A DNA stretch of 64,000 bases from the NCBI RefSeq assembly GCF_907164915.1, contig NC_061867.1:52269852-52333851 (forward strand), read 5' to 3'. Below, in pieces: positions 23,889 through 35,740 of this stretch (its first letter is position 1; the number at the start of each line of letters is the position of its first letter). The DNA is from Impatiens glandulifera (lineage: Eukaryota; Streptophyta; Magnoliopsida; Ericales; Balsaminaceae). The position numbers were made by a program, and so were the translations under genes. The notes under the pieces were generated by a model. The model did no database searches and was not told the origin of the DNA. It saw only the letters and a list, made by a program, of their open reading frames with translations.

Positions 23889-26582
23889 CTTTCATAAACT
23901 CCGTCTCACATGAAGATAAAGCAACAATTTGTTACTTCTGAGTTGCCAGGTGATAAGATTCCCGTTGAGATAAAATATCATCCCTTTAATGCTTTTTTTG
24001 TCGTCTATGTCACTAGATATATCGTTGTCATTAAAACCAATAAGTTCTTTAACTTTCTGTCCTCTTCTTAATTGAATTCCATAGCTCGTTGTTCCATTCA
24101 CGCAACGAAGAATGTGCCTTACTACTTGTTGGTGTAGAGTGGTAGACTACTCCATGTATCGTCTCACTATGCCAATTGCGTAAGAGATATTGGGTTGAGT
24201 GTGTGTTAAGTACCTAAGACACCCGATGATATGCTTATACTCCTTCGGATCCACTAAACTTCCTTCCACATCCTTTCCGATCTACTACTTTGCTTCCATC
24301 GGATACTTGCTTGAGTTGCAATCATACATTGAAAATTGTTTCAACACCTTCTTCACATAAGCTTCTTGCTTCACCTCGATTCTATCTTTCTTCTGGTCCA
24401 CCTCGATACCAAGATAGTACAAAAGTAGCCTGAGATCATTCATCTCGAACTCCTTCATCATCTATTTTTTGAACTCCTCAACACCCTTGATGCTTGATCT
24501 TATCACGATCAAGTCATCGATGTATGCTCCAACAATGAGTACTTCTTCTCCATGGTTTCTCATGTATACAACCTACTCTTAATAATATTTTACGAAGGCA
24601 AAACGCATAATTAATTCTCTTGTTGAGGCAAGTGTACCACGCCCTTGGGCTTGACGTAGTCCGTAGAGAGCCTTGTATACCTTATACACATTGTTTTATT
24701 TATTTTTGACGATGAAGCCTTCAAGTTGAGCTACATAGACTTCTTGTTCGATATCACCATTTAGAAATGCTGATTTGATATCCATGTTGAGCTGCAATGA
24801 TAAGAATTAGCCTAATTGTGTCAAGTTTCGCCACCGATGAAAATGTCTCCACAAAATCAATGTCTTGCTTCTACACATAGAATTTTGCTACAATTCTCGA
24901 TATGTGCTTGAATGTTGCCTTCACTGTCTCTTTTCAACTTGAAAACCCACTTGAACCCGATGATATTTTGATCGGGTGGTAAGTTAGTGAGCTATCATGT
25001 CTTGTTCTTCCTAATAAACACGAGCTCTTTCTTTATGGCCTCTTTCCACGGATCTTCGGTTATCGCCTTGTGATATATTGTTGGCTCATCGATGGTGAAC
25101 AACAACAATTCATCAAGATCTATCTCTACCAGTGATGCCTTCACATTGACATCGACGAGGGAACGAAGTTTGATGGGCCAATATCATTTGTAGATCCACC
25201 CGAGCTCTCTTGATGACGAGGGGAGTTTAGTGTAACTCTTGCATTTTCCAACTCTACTAGGTTTTCTTTATCACGTAGGATTCAAACTCCACGAAATTTG
25301 TACAAGCTCGTAGTTATCATTGCACCACTCCTACTTCTTCTCCACCTCGAACACAACATATCTACTCAAATGGGTTTTCCTGTAAGTTGGATTAAGAAAC
25401 CTGTGTGCCTTGCTTACGTCTTCGAACTTCACATTTCTAGTGATTTTCTCTTTGAGTTTATTGAACTTCTATTGATGGCCCTTCATATGGTTGCTTGTTC
25501 CATTGTCAAGGTACCACATGTCGGTGTGATTATACTCATCGCCACTTGCGAGAAGGTTCACCATGACTTTCTTTTCATTGAGAAACACCACCTCTAGTTC
25601 CTCCTTGAACGATTCTTACACGAACTCTTTGAGGTTTGTCTCCTCATCTTTGGGCAAAACGTTTGTCACTCCCTCAACAAACATTAATGATGGCTCCTCG
25701 TCATGGAAGCTAGTGAAGTTTGCCTCATTATCAGGCCTTTTATTAGGGCACTCGATCATGTAGTGCTCGTACTTTTGATAAGTGTAACACTTCATTGTGC
25801 TCTTGTCTTTGTAGGGCTTGGTGTCTTCTTATCGAGGTGAGCTTTCTTCACGACCTCGATTATCTCTATCGTTGCCTCTACGACTCGATGATCTAGAAGA
25901 AAAATTAGCTTCTTTGTTTTTCTTCATTCGTGAAATCCATTCATCATGCGTGAGCAATAAGTGCTCCTCGTCTTAGTCTCTATAGCTGCGAAGTCTCTCA
26001 TTATAGACTTTGAGACGACCGACAATCTCCTCAACGGTCATATTCTTGAGGTCACTAAATTGCTCGATTGCGGTAACGATATGCATGTATGTTTGTGGTA
26101 CGACTATAAGGAAATTCTTGACAACGAAGATCTCCCTCACCTTCTCTCCCAACGAGTGGATAGTAGTCACGATAGATGTCAATTTCATGGAGAAATCATC
26201 CACCGACTTCCCGTTCTTCATATGAATCGCCTCGAAGTGTCTCTTTAAGGTTTTCACTTTTGTCTCATTGACTCTCTTCACTCCAACATGCATCGTCTTT
26301 AGCGTGTCCCACGCTAGCTTGTCGAAATTCTTCTTGGCCACCATAAGAAGGACGTCCTCGGGGAGCGCTTGATAGATATCGACGATAGCCATTCTATCCT
26401 TCCGTTGTCGACCTCGTCGAGCATCACTACTTCCACCCTTCTTTTTCTTGCAAGTTTACCCATATCTTCAATGCCCACATCGAGTAGTTACTCTTCGTGA
26501 GTAACAAATATGAATGTTTTATGTTCCCTTCTCTTTCGATCTTCATTGCTGCCGCATCTCTAGTTGATTTTGTCGACGACAT
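23889..26582 (-). pseudogene. gag-protease-RT-RNase H remnant of copia A
   Basis: Gag starts at the minus-strand ATG 26580-26582 (MSSTKSTRDAAAMKIER) and holds the UBN2 region (LAWDTLKTMHVGVKRV...HFEAIHMKNGKSVDDF, about 26130-26330). The zinc knuckle (about 25745-25790) has its second Cys as Tyr. The protease motif is WYLDNGTSNHM (about 25490-25520). The integrase core is missing: the text jumps to the integrase tail KAHRFLNPTYRKTHLSRYVVFE (about 25335-25410). Reverse transcriptase starts near EPTIYHKAITEDPWKEAI (about 25040-25095). Its catalytic YIDDLIV is intact at about 24502-24525. RNase H begins SYGIQLRRGQKVKELIGF (about 24035-24090). Many stops interrupt it. Confidence 0.88.
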
Positions 26583-26609
26583 GTTCTTTAAATATGCTCT
26601 AATACAAAA

Positions 26610-26900
26610 TGTTGGTTCCAATTATCGAATCTTCTAAGAACAATGATGAAGAAGGAAAATAAGGAAAAACTGGAAAGAATAATGATATTTATGTTGAAGA
26701 TGAAAAGTTTTAAGAGTTGTGAGTATTGTATTTCAATCTTTGCAAACAACCCTTTTAAATGAGTAGATTAGCTCAGAAACCCTAAGCTACTTATACATAC
26801 AAGCCCAAACCCATTAATAATTAAATAAGCCTTAATTGCATAAAAGATAATAAAAACCAATAACTTTCAAATTTGATGACAATCAATACTCAGACTCACA
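26610..26900 (-). repeat. 5' LTR of copia A
   Basis: It is the partner of 15997-16282 and begins, on its own strand, TGTGAGTCTGAG. The adjoining primer-binding site identifies it as the 5' LTR. Confidence 0.92.
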
Positions 26901-27434
26901 TGAATATCTTTGGACAATTGAAAAGAAATCTGATTCATTATGGGTTCGTTGATTTTATTCTAGATTCATGAAAATATAAACAAGTGTGTGGACGTGTAAA
27001 ATCAAGGAAGAAATGTCATGGTCGCTCAAGAAGATTCTTAATCTAAGATAAGAGGCTTACCATATGGTAGAGATTGTCTTCGTTGATGGTCGTGGTCCCT
27101 ATTTTGGCATTCTCCATGGTTTGAAAACTTTCTTATCTACCTTAAAAGAGAATTTAAACAAGTTCGAATTCGTAGGGAGTGTCTTGTAGCAACAATTCTC
27201 GGTGTTGTTGAAGAGGAATGTGAATCAATTTTGAGGTGTATACCATAAGGTATGAGAATTCTAAATTATTTGAGGGGTTTACAATTTAGGGAAAGTCCAG
27301 AGGCTTGCGTTTGGAAGATTGAAAAGGATGGTAAATTCTATACTAGTCTTACTTGAGATTTTATCCGATATAAGGGGTTGGTTGGTTGACATCATGTTGT
27401 TTGGTCCTCTAAGGTAATTCTTAGACATTAATTC

Positions 27435-28048
27435 TAGGGGTGGGGAAAATTACCGATATTAAAGGTATATCGAAAATACCGTACCGTAATATATCGAAAA
27501 TATCGACTTTTAAGGTATACCGAAAAAAATGTAAGGTATGATACCGATACCATAATTATTGGTACGGTAAAGGTATGAGATTTTTAAAATTTTGGTATAT
27601 CGAGATATATCGAAATACCGAAATAATATTTATAAGTTAATATATATATATAAATATATATATAATACTTATAATGAAATAATTAAATAGATTTGAAATT
27701 AATTTAATTATAGAAATATAATTTTTGAATAACATCAAAATATAATTATACTGAAATATTATTCCATATATGCAATCTCTACCTTACCGATGGGATTGAT
27801 TTTTTTTAAATTAATATATTTTTTAGGTATCAAAGGTATAATACCGATACCGTACCGAAAATAAGGTATACCGAAATTAAGGTTAGGTAAATGTATGAAT
27901 TTTTTATATATCGAAATTAAGGTATATCGAAACAAGGTATACCGAAATCAAGGTAAGGTAAAGGTATGCATTTTTTGCATACCGAAATTTTAGGTAAGAT
28001 ATAAGGTATAGATAAAATATTAAAGTATACCGTACTGACCCACCCCTA
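27435..28048. mobile_element. ACCGAAAT-rich hAT element, TSD ATTAATTC
   Basis: This 614-bp element has ends TAGGGGTGGG and CCCACCCCTA. The 8-bp copies ATTAATTC are at 27427-27434 and 28049-28056. The interior is made of GGTATACCGA, TATCGAAAT and TACCGTACCG words. There is no transposase. The insertion lies in the LINE zf-RVT text. Confidence 0.9.
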
Positions 28049-28126
28049 ATTAATTCTTCCTTTGACTTGTCTTTCGTGAAAGACACCCCTAATTAATTCT
28101 TCCTTTGACTTGTCTTTCGTGAAAGA
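28041..28126. repeat. 43-bp tandem duplication at hAT right edge
   Basis: CACCCCTAATTAATTCTTCC and the next 23 bases are repeated perfectly, with starts at 28041 and 28084. The unit includes the last bases of the hAT end, its target copy and adjoining LINE sequence. Confidence 0.9.
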
Positions 28127-31100
28127 TTATCTATAAGGAATCGCCTCCAAAAGAATATGAGTATTATTCATTTTAGATGTCCCTTATGCATGGAGGATGA
28201 GGAATGCATTAATCATCTCTTCATAAAGTGCTCTTACGTCTACTTTTGGGACAAATTTTTTAATCACATGATTCTCCTCAATTTCTCGAATAAGTAATAG
28301 GATATCAAAAATATTGTCACTATTAAAGCTAGGGAAAATAAGTTACATGCTATTGTTTTCAGATGCTTCTTCGGCGCCATTATCTATATCACCTTTGGGC
28401 TAAAAGGAATGAAAGAGTTTTTACACGGGGTTTTAGGACGATAGATCAAATTTGAAATGATATTGTCATGGACGAAAACTCTCTCACTCGGATGTGGAGG
28501 AGGATTCCCACGAATGAACAAAATTGGAACCTTAGCCAAAATTGGAGCATTCCTTTTGGTGAAGTCACTAGTATTATTGATCTCTTCAAGGCGTTTTAGC
28601 TTAGATTAACTTTCGTTTGTGTCTTGTATGTATATTCTTGGTTGATTTCTCTTTGTATTTGAACTCTCAATTTCTTGAATTTTCTTTTAATCAAGGCAAA
28701 TGGTGTGTTTTGCCTTAAAAACTCATGGTTCTTTTCCCTTTTAGTTTTTTTAATAAAATGACGTTAAGTCGTTTTACTTAAAAAAAATATATACAAGTCA
28801 AAGGGATGAGAGACCAATAACCCAAAAGTCAAAAGCGAAATATCAAAGCATCGAACAATAATCTCGAAGACTATCGCCCGCCACATAATAACCATCTAGA
28901 CAATTTTCCTAAGTTTCTCCAACATGTCCACCAATTCCCATTGAAGTAAAGGTCTAACTGTTCACCTCCACTAATTTTACGTAAATAATTAAGACAATAT
29001 GAATGCAATTAGCTAAAACGAGCCTCAAGAAAAGTGTTGTATTATTTCATAATTGGTCTAGAGTAGTTTATGGCTTTATTGTTGTTAATTTCATTTTGTG
29101 TTTGAGAATTTTTCTAAACATTAAGCTTATTGTACTATTTTAACCTTATTTTGTACTTTTGCCACTTTACTTCATATGAATCAATGTTAATGTTAATGTT
29201 AATTTAAACTTAAAAAAAAATACTCATTACATATACATAATAAATTTATGGACATGGTTTTGATGAATAGTAGTTAAATCACTACAATGGTGACTCAAAT
29301 ATATAACTCAATTTGTGTTTCCTAGTTGAGAATCTGTAGGGACTAGAGTTAATGATGAGAAGATCAAGATTATATATTCTAAGTAAGCAACTAACTCTAG
29401 TTGGAAAATGACTTTATTCACAACTAAAATTTGTAATTAAAAAGTATAATAACCAAGATAATAATAATAATGTTAAACTAATATGAGACAATTATTTCTC
29501 ATTTTTTATACCTGAGTGAAAAGTCGTGAGATCTATCTGATTAAAATAATAAACGATACTATTATTTGAAAAAAAAATTGTATCGTGCGTCGAGTCAATA
29601 CCTAACTAAGTGAATTATAATACTGTTGTTAGCATTAAAATAAAGGAAGAGATGTTTCAATGAGATTAATTTTTAGTACTATGATCTACAACTAGCTAGA
29701 CCATGGTCCTACACCTATATTTTGGCTACAATAATTGGTTGTGTTGTACTACTAGTTTCTTATATAAATTGTGATTATGCATAAAATAAAACATTGGATG
29801 TTCATGTTTCATACCTTGCTTTATTGGTTGGTGCGGAAAAATAACTTTTATGTAGTCCATAACAATAGAAAAGTTCAAATAGTAGTGTTAGAAGTATATT
29901 TTGATAAAAGTGACATTTTTAAAACCAATGTAGACAGATATATCACTAACAACCCACATCTATTTTTTAGTTTTTCATGACAAGACATGAACTAGGGTTA
30001 ATACAAAAATAAAACTTGAGATTATTGGCTATAAAATCTTAATACGCAAATATATGATGGCGACCACGTTGAAATGGAAGAATGTATTAGTGTTAGAGAT
30101 CTTTGACTAGTAAGGTTTTTTTAAATATATTATTTAGTAAGAGTTATACGCTTAAATACGATTTTCATTAAAATTGTCTTAAATTGAAGGTGATTAAGGT
30201 GGGATGAGCAACTTCTTACAAATTTAAGAAATTTAATTATTAATGTTACCACCGAATATCGATCACAAGTTATTTATTTATCTTGTTTATAACTATCAAC
30301 TTATGAAGAGAGGATACATTGGAGCAACAATCACATAGTGTCCAAATTTTATGAGATTTTAAATTTTTAAATTTAATTTTCAAAATTAATTAAAAAATTA
30401 TTATTAAAATACAATATCATTCAAAATATAAACTTATACTACAAACTTCAACCCACTTAAAATGCATGTTCTAATTTTATAGGAGGAGTATTTTTAATTT
30501 AGGAAGTTAACACGAATTAAAGTCATGATCCGATTTCACTCCAACTTATAATATTTATGATGAAAAATTGAACATCTGAACTTTAATTTTTATATTAGAT
30601 ATCAATGAGTTTTCTATAAATATTTTTTATGCAATAAAATTTTCAAATTAAAAAATGTCTCTTCTCCTAAATATACAAATAAATAAAAGTAATTCATCAC
30701 AAATTTATATATATTTATAATATCTCTAATTAGAGTTTTTTTTTAGAATGTGTGAAGATTTAGTAGATTGTATACTCCTTTTTAATGGTATTTATTTTGG
30801 TCCATAATAATTCATATTAATCCTTTTTAAAGTTTCACATAATAGAATAAATGACAATATATATTAGGCAATAATATTATTTTCATAATAATATTGTAAG
30901 GATATTTAAGAATTTTTATATGAATGAATATTTTAAAAAAAGTTCATATAAAATTATTAAGGAGTACATTTGTAAAGAAATGATGTTATTAATGAAATGA
31001 CAAATTAATTAATACATTTGTTTTCAAGATTTGAGTGTCATATATAGAAAATAATACCCCTGTCACAATTGCATTGACATTTATTAATAAGTGAATTTTT

Positions 31101-33017
31101 AGTTTTTGATTACTTAAACCTAGTAGAGAGTGTCGACAGACCTGGCCAATCATTTTAGCTTGTTATTCTAAAATAATCTATGATAATATTTAATAATATC
31201 CTTTTGGCTTTACCATGTTTAAAAAAATAATAATAAAAGTTAAATTGCTAGTGGAAAATGAAAAAATTATCTTCTTTCTATTTATCATTTAACTTCATAC
31301 ATAAACTTATTTAATTTTTTTAAATTAAAATTTATTTCTTAAAAAAATGTAAGAGATTTTTTATGACTATATGATCTTCACTTTCATTTTAAATGCAAAA
31401 CTTTTGAAACCAACCATTTTGATGCACTGTGTTTTTTTCTTTGTTAATTTACAATGGAAGCAGCAATAATTTTTTATCACTTTCGGAAATGATCAATAAC
31501 ACCGATAGCATGCGCTTTTATATATGGACAATTTGTGCACGAAAAATCCTTCAACTAGCTCATCTTGGTGCATTAATAAAAGAACATTCACACAAATTCT
31601 TAGTGTTATTTTTTTGTTTTTGATTACCGATATAATTTCAAGTTCTCTAATACCTAGCTATTATTCGTTTCAAAATTAATTTAGAAGTTAATAAAACGTG
31701 AGTAGTAGCATTAACTACTTGTTATTAACTTATAATACAAAACTATTTTAATAACAAACACTAAATTATTAAATTTACTCATTTTGTAATGTTTGACAAT
31801 TATTTGAATGAAACACATATTTCTTAAAAAAATATCTAATAGTTGAAATTTTATATTTTTCTAAAAATTTATATTTTTCAAAAAAATATCAATAAAAAGT
31901 AAGTGGTAAATAGAGTTAGGACGCCATAGGGATACCCTTTGGCCACGAGACACTACAGTAAAAGAGGTGGTCCTCATGTTATGGAACATTTCTCAATCAT
32001 TTTAAATGTTTTAATTTTTTTATTTCAAAATTTGTTTGGTTGTCACATTATATATATTATATCCTTAAACTATGAATTCATTTTGATATGAATCTCTTTA
32101 AGCAATAAGTTTCGGTTTTGGTTCTATCCACCCTGCCGCTAACCTTATTTATGACTTGGGGCCTGCCCTTGTATCAACTCCTCTTTTTCCGGATATAGTA
32201 ATAGTAATAAACGAAAACTTTAAGACCAGGACTTATGTTCCACTTTCGTTAGGAAGAGTTGGTTTACTTTAGCTTTTAAGTTAAGTTGATTTGATTGAGC
32301 TTCCAGGTTCATTTTTTCTCCCCGCGATAAAAATGGTTAAATATCAAAATAGTTGAATGAATTATTTCAAAATGATAATAGAAAGTCAGATATAAGAATC
32401 CACATTAATTTAAGGTTATGTTATTGGTTCATAATATTTGCAAGCCGATTACAAAATTAAACTCAGAATGATCCTCGAGAAAGTCATGGAACTCTCTTCT
32501 CTACTTTTTCGGGTTCTCGTGCCTCCTTCATCGCTCGATTGTTAATGAGGCTTGGATTTTTTTTTTTTAAAGAACTAACAAGTTTTATATAGGATAATAA
32601 TACTAAATGTTATAATAAAGATTATAATAAATTATATTTAATGAGGCCGCCCATCTATATACATGGACCACTGAAAATAATCAACTAACTTGACTACACT
32701 ATATTTGTATCTTCTATGTATATGATCAAGTTTAAAAAAAACAATATATATATATATATATATATATTATTAATTTCATTAATACATAAAAAGCATAAAA
32801 TGAATAAAACAAGTTATCTTTCAAATATGTTAATCAATACAAATACACATGAATAGTTTTGAGAATCAATTTGATTAATTTTATATTATGAGTGATGTTT
32901 TATCTTATTATGGTCACCTCCAAGTTTGAGGTCTAGTAGAAAAACAAAATATTTATATTTTTTAATTTGTATGTTATATTACAAAATGTAATAGTTTTAT
33001 ATTTAAATTAATAAAAT

Positions 33018-33130
33018 TAGTCTAGTTATTTAGATTTTTTAACACTGCCAAGGTCACGGGTTCAAGTCTAGGAGGTGGGCCCTAATCGGCTGTCTAGATT
33101 GCCTCAGCCTAAGTTCGGCCTTATATAAAA
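33018..33130 (+). mobile_element. Possible tRNA-like SINE fragment
   Basis: TTAGTCTAGTTATT (A-box-like) and GGGTTCAAGTCTAGG (B-box-like, 33058-33072) are followed by a GC-richer body ending GTTCGGCCTTATA. The spacing fits a SINE head. No target duplication was placed. Confidence 0.4.
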
Positions 33131-34639
33131 CTTTTAAATGTTTTTATTTTTTCTTAAATATTGAAATTAATAAATGGTATTTCGAGTATTATATCCTTAT
33201 AAGAAAAAGTTAAATATTGGGATATAACAATTTTCTAAAAAAATTGATATATCAATGTTACTTTCTCTTAATTACACCTTTCTATATCAAGTTACATAGA
33301 CTCAAAATGAAATAAATCAGGATTAAACCTAACTAACTTAATTGATATTATTAATCATTTCTCTTAAACTTGAATATTCCTTTACTAAATTTCTGAAATA
33401 GATCTTTTTTTTCTCAAAGTTATGACAACACATTAACAAACAAACAAAAAGTTAAATTCTTCATTAAATTTCATTGCCAAATTAATTGTTATTTTTTTAT
33501 AGTTAAATCAATTTCCTAAAGATACATCACTAAATTTGATATTTTTGAGCTTTGGAGTTATTGTAACAATTTTTTTTTAATAGTGACGCGTCGCTATATA
33601 TATATTCTTTAAAATTGGGATCGGGTTAACTTAATAAATTGAAGGAAAAAATCATTTAATTTAAAAAATAAAAACTAGGAGTGAATAATTCTGCCTCTCT
33701 TATGTCTCTTGTTGGGGGACTATGGAACATTTCTTTTACATTGTCTTAATTGTATATATAAAAAGACTATTTTTCGGAAAAAAAAAATACATTAGACAAT
33801 CGTAAAATATACAATAGACTTTTCATCGACAAGTCAAAAACATTTGAATTCCACAAAATATTTGGATCATTGACCGCAAATTATTTTATCATATCCTCTT
33901 AATGATGCCAACTCAATCGATTCATACCGACGACATCGATCATGTATAGAGTTTCCCTAAACCTAATTAAGCTTGGTGTAGATGAGTATTTATATTGAAT
34001 CAAGTTGACAAAATTATATAGAACGTGCATCTTATTAGGTTATAGTGTTGAAATATAATTCATTAATTTATTTCTATAATAAAAAATTGATGAAATCATA
34101 TATAATATATATAATAGAATGTCCGTACAAACCAAACATTTAAGTCTTATATAATCCCATTACCCTTTCCTGTCCGACACTGTTCTTGAACATGGCTTAT
34201 ATTATATTATTATATGATTATAATTTAACTGTACATTAATTATTTTAGTGAATCAGGACCACCCAAACATGGTGTTTTTAATTAATTCCTAAGAAATAGT
34301 TAATTATTTCTTCTTTATCTAAGCGTGCAACCTTCACGAAATAAAAAAAAATATTTATTTTACAATACATATAAGCTAACACAGATCATAATTTTTAAAA
34401 GAATTCACGATAAATTTGGTAATTTTTGAACAAATTACAACATATAATAAATGAAAACGCAGTGAAATTCAACGATCAGATTGAAACTGTAATGTATTTT
34501 TGGTAATCAAAATTTTAATAAAACTTGTTAAAACTCTATATTTTGTGTGTTATATTAGGATCGACCCCAAAATTTGGTGTCTTAAATGAAAAAAATAGTA
34601 TGACACTCCGCAATCTCTAATCTCTGCTTTAACTCAGAT

Positions 34640-34715
34640 TGTTTCTAATTAGAATCGAACTCGTAACATTTTAGTATGGTAAGTCAAACCTTTGTAATTA
34701 CGCTAAATTTACAAT
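34640..34715 (-). mobile_element. Possible tRNA-like SINE fragment
   Basis: On the minus strand TAGCGTAATTAC (A-box-like) is followed by ACGAGTTCGATTC (B-box-like). The body is short and no ends are defined. Confidence 0.3.
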
Positions 34716-35688
34716 ATTACATTTGTATAATGTTTGATCGATGTACGCTATAAAGTGAGACGTGTTTATTTATTATCACAAATGGTCGTGTTTTGCATCA
34801 TATGTGTGGTTATGTTTCATTGGTTGACACTGAATCACACAAAATTTATAAAATACATTTTTATTAAAAAAAACAAAAGTGGTGCTTCATTATTTGGAAG
34901 TTCATTGTATTATCCTTGTTTTCAAAATTTTGGATAGAATCAGTAATCACTATTACTCCATATATCAAGATATTAAAAATTGATCTTTGACTGATATGAC
35001 CCAAAAAGAAATTAAAATAATCAAGCTCTGAAAATATGTAATTAAATATGAAACATGGAAACAAACGGTAGGTGTGACAATATTTAAGATTTAACTGAGA
35101 ACAATTGATAATTTATCAAATTAATTAAAGTTTTTTAATCAGCCATGACACATTTTATATGTATATTTCAAACTGAATTACCATTTTATTTGGTTCACAA
35201 TCAAATAATAATGAAAGAATATATATATTTTGTTGGGAAACATTTTTTTTTAATTTTAAGCAATACTAGTATAAAACTTGAGGAATAAATATTTTATATA
35301 TTATAATTTTGTGTCTTAATATATAAAATTTTACAAATAGTCATTTTAATCAACATATTAATATTTAAAAAAATTAACACAGTTTGTGTCTACATAATTA
35401 CCTTTTCAAAATAAATGTTTGAAAAATTCTCCTACTAAAAAAAATAAAAAAAATATTTTGAAAATTTAATTATTAATTATATTTCATAGAATAAAATTAA
35501 TGTAACAATAATATTTAAAATTATTTTTTTAAAAAAAAGTATCCAATCATTTAAAATGATAACAATATTTATATGATAAATATAATTCAAAATTTTATTT
35601 TATTTTTAAAAACTTCGTTCACTCTAACCAAAACGTGTTATGCATTGTGGTGCGAGGTTCAAAAGATTTGAAAAAAATATTTTTTCTC

Positions 35689-35695
<7 letters not shown>

Positions 35696-35738
<43 letters not shown>
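35696..35738. repeat. Long (TA)n microsatellite
   Basis: An uninterrupted TA dinucleotide run of about 40 bp. It is the longest in the window. Confidence 0.9.

Positions 35739-35740
<2 letters not shown>

Larger units (their letters stand above)
15997..26900 (-). mobile_element. Ty1/copia element A with nested insertions, TSD TGAAT
   Basis: LTRs at 15997-16282 and 26610-26900 face the minus strand (TGTGAGTC... to ...CCAACA) and TGAAT flanks both ends (15992-15996, 26901-26905). Next to the 5' LTR is a Met-tRNA-type binding site, TTGTATTAGAGCA (about 26595-26607). A purine-rich tract AAGAGAGA precedes the 3' LTR. Gag, protease, reverse transcriptase and RNase H pieces run from 26582 down to 19571. 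The integrase core is missing. Two younger insertions (16306-19570 and 19893-23888) expand it to 10.9 kb; without them it is about 3.6 kb. Confidence 0.92.
26901..28790 (+). mobile_element. LINE ORF2 3' part (zf-RVT) with hAT insertion
   Basis: The piece continues the LINE text at 15996: LWTIEKKSDSLWVRWIHSRF, then DGRGPYFWHSPWFENF (about 27090-27140). After the hAT insert it reads ERLSIRNRLQKNMSIIHFRCP, then LCMEDEECINHLFIKCSYVYFWDKFF (about 28125-28265), a zf-RVT Cys/His cluster, and ERNERVF (about 28405). Stops and frameshifts are frequent. An A-rich stretch near 28781-28790 may be the 3' tail. The outer TSD of the LINE could not be found. Confidence 0.78.

Noticed and set aside
26010..26225. 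Plus-strand frames over 25961-26248
   Set aside because: They are antisense to the gag of copia A, which reads clearly on the minus strand.
32130..32185. CTTGGGGCCTGCCCTTG resembling a hAT terminus
   Set aside because: No partner end or 8-bp duplication was found within a plausible distance.
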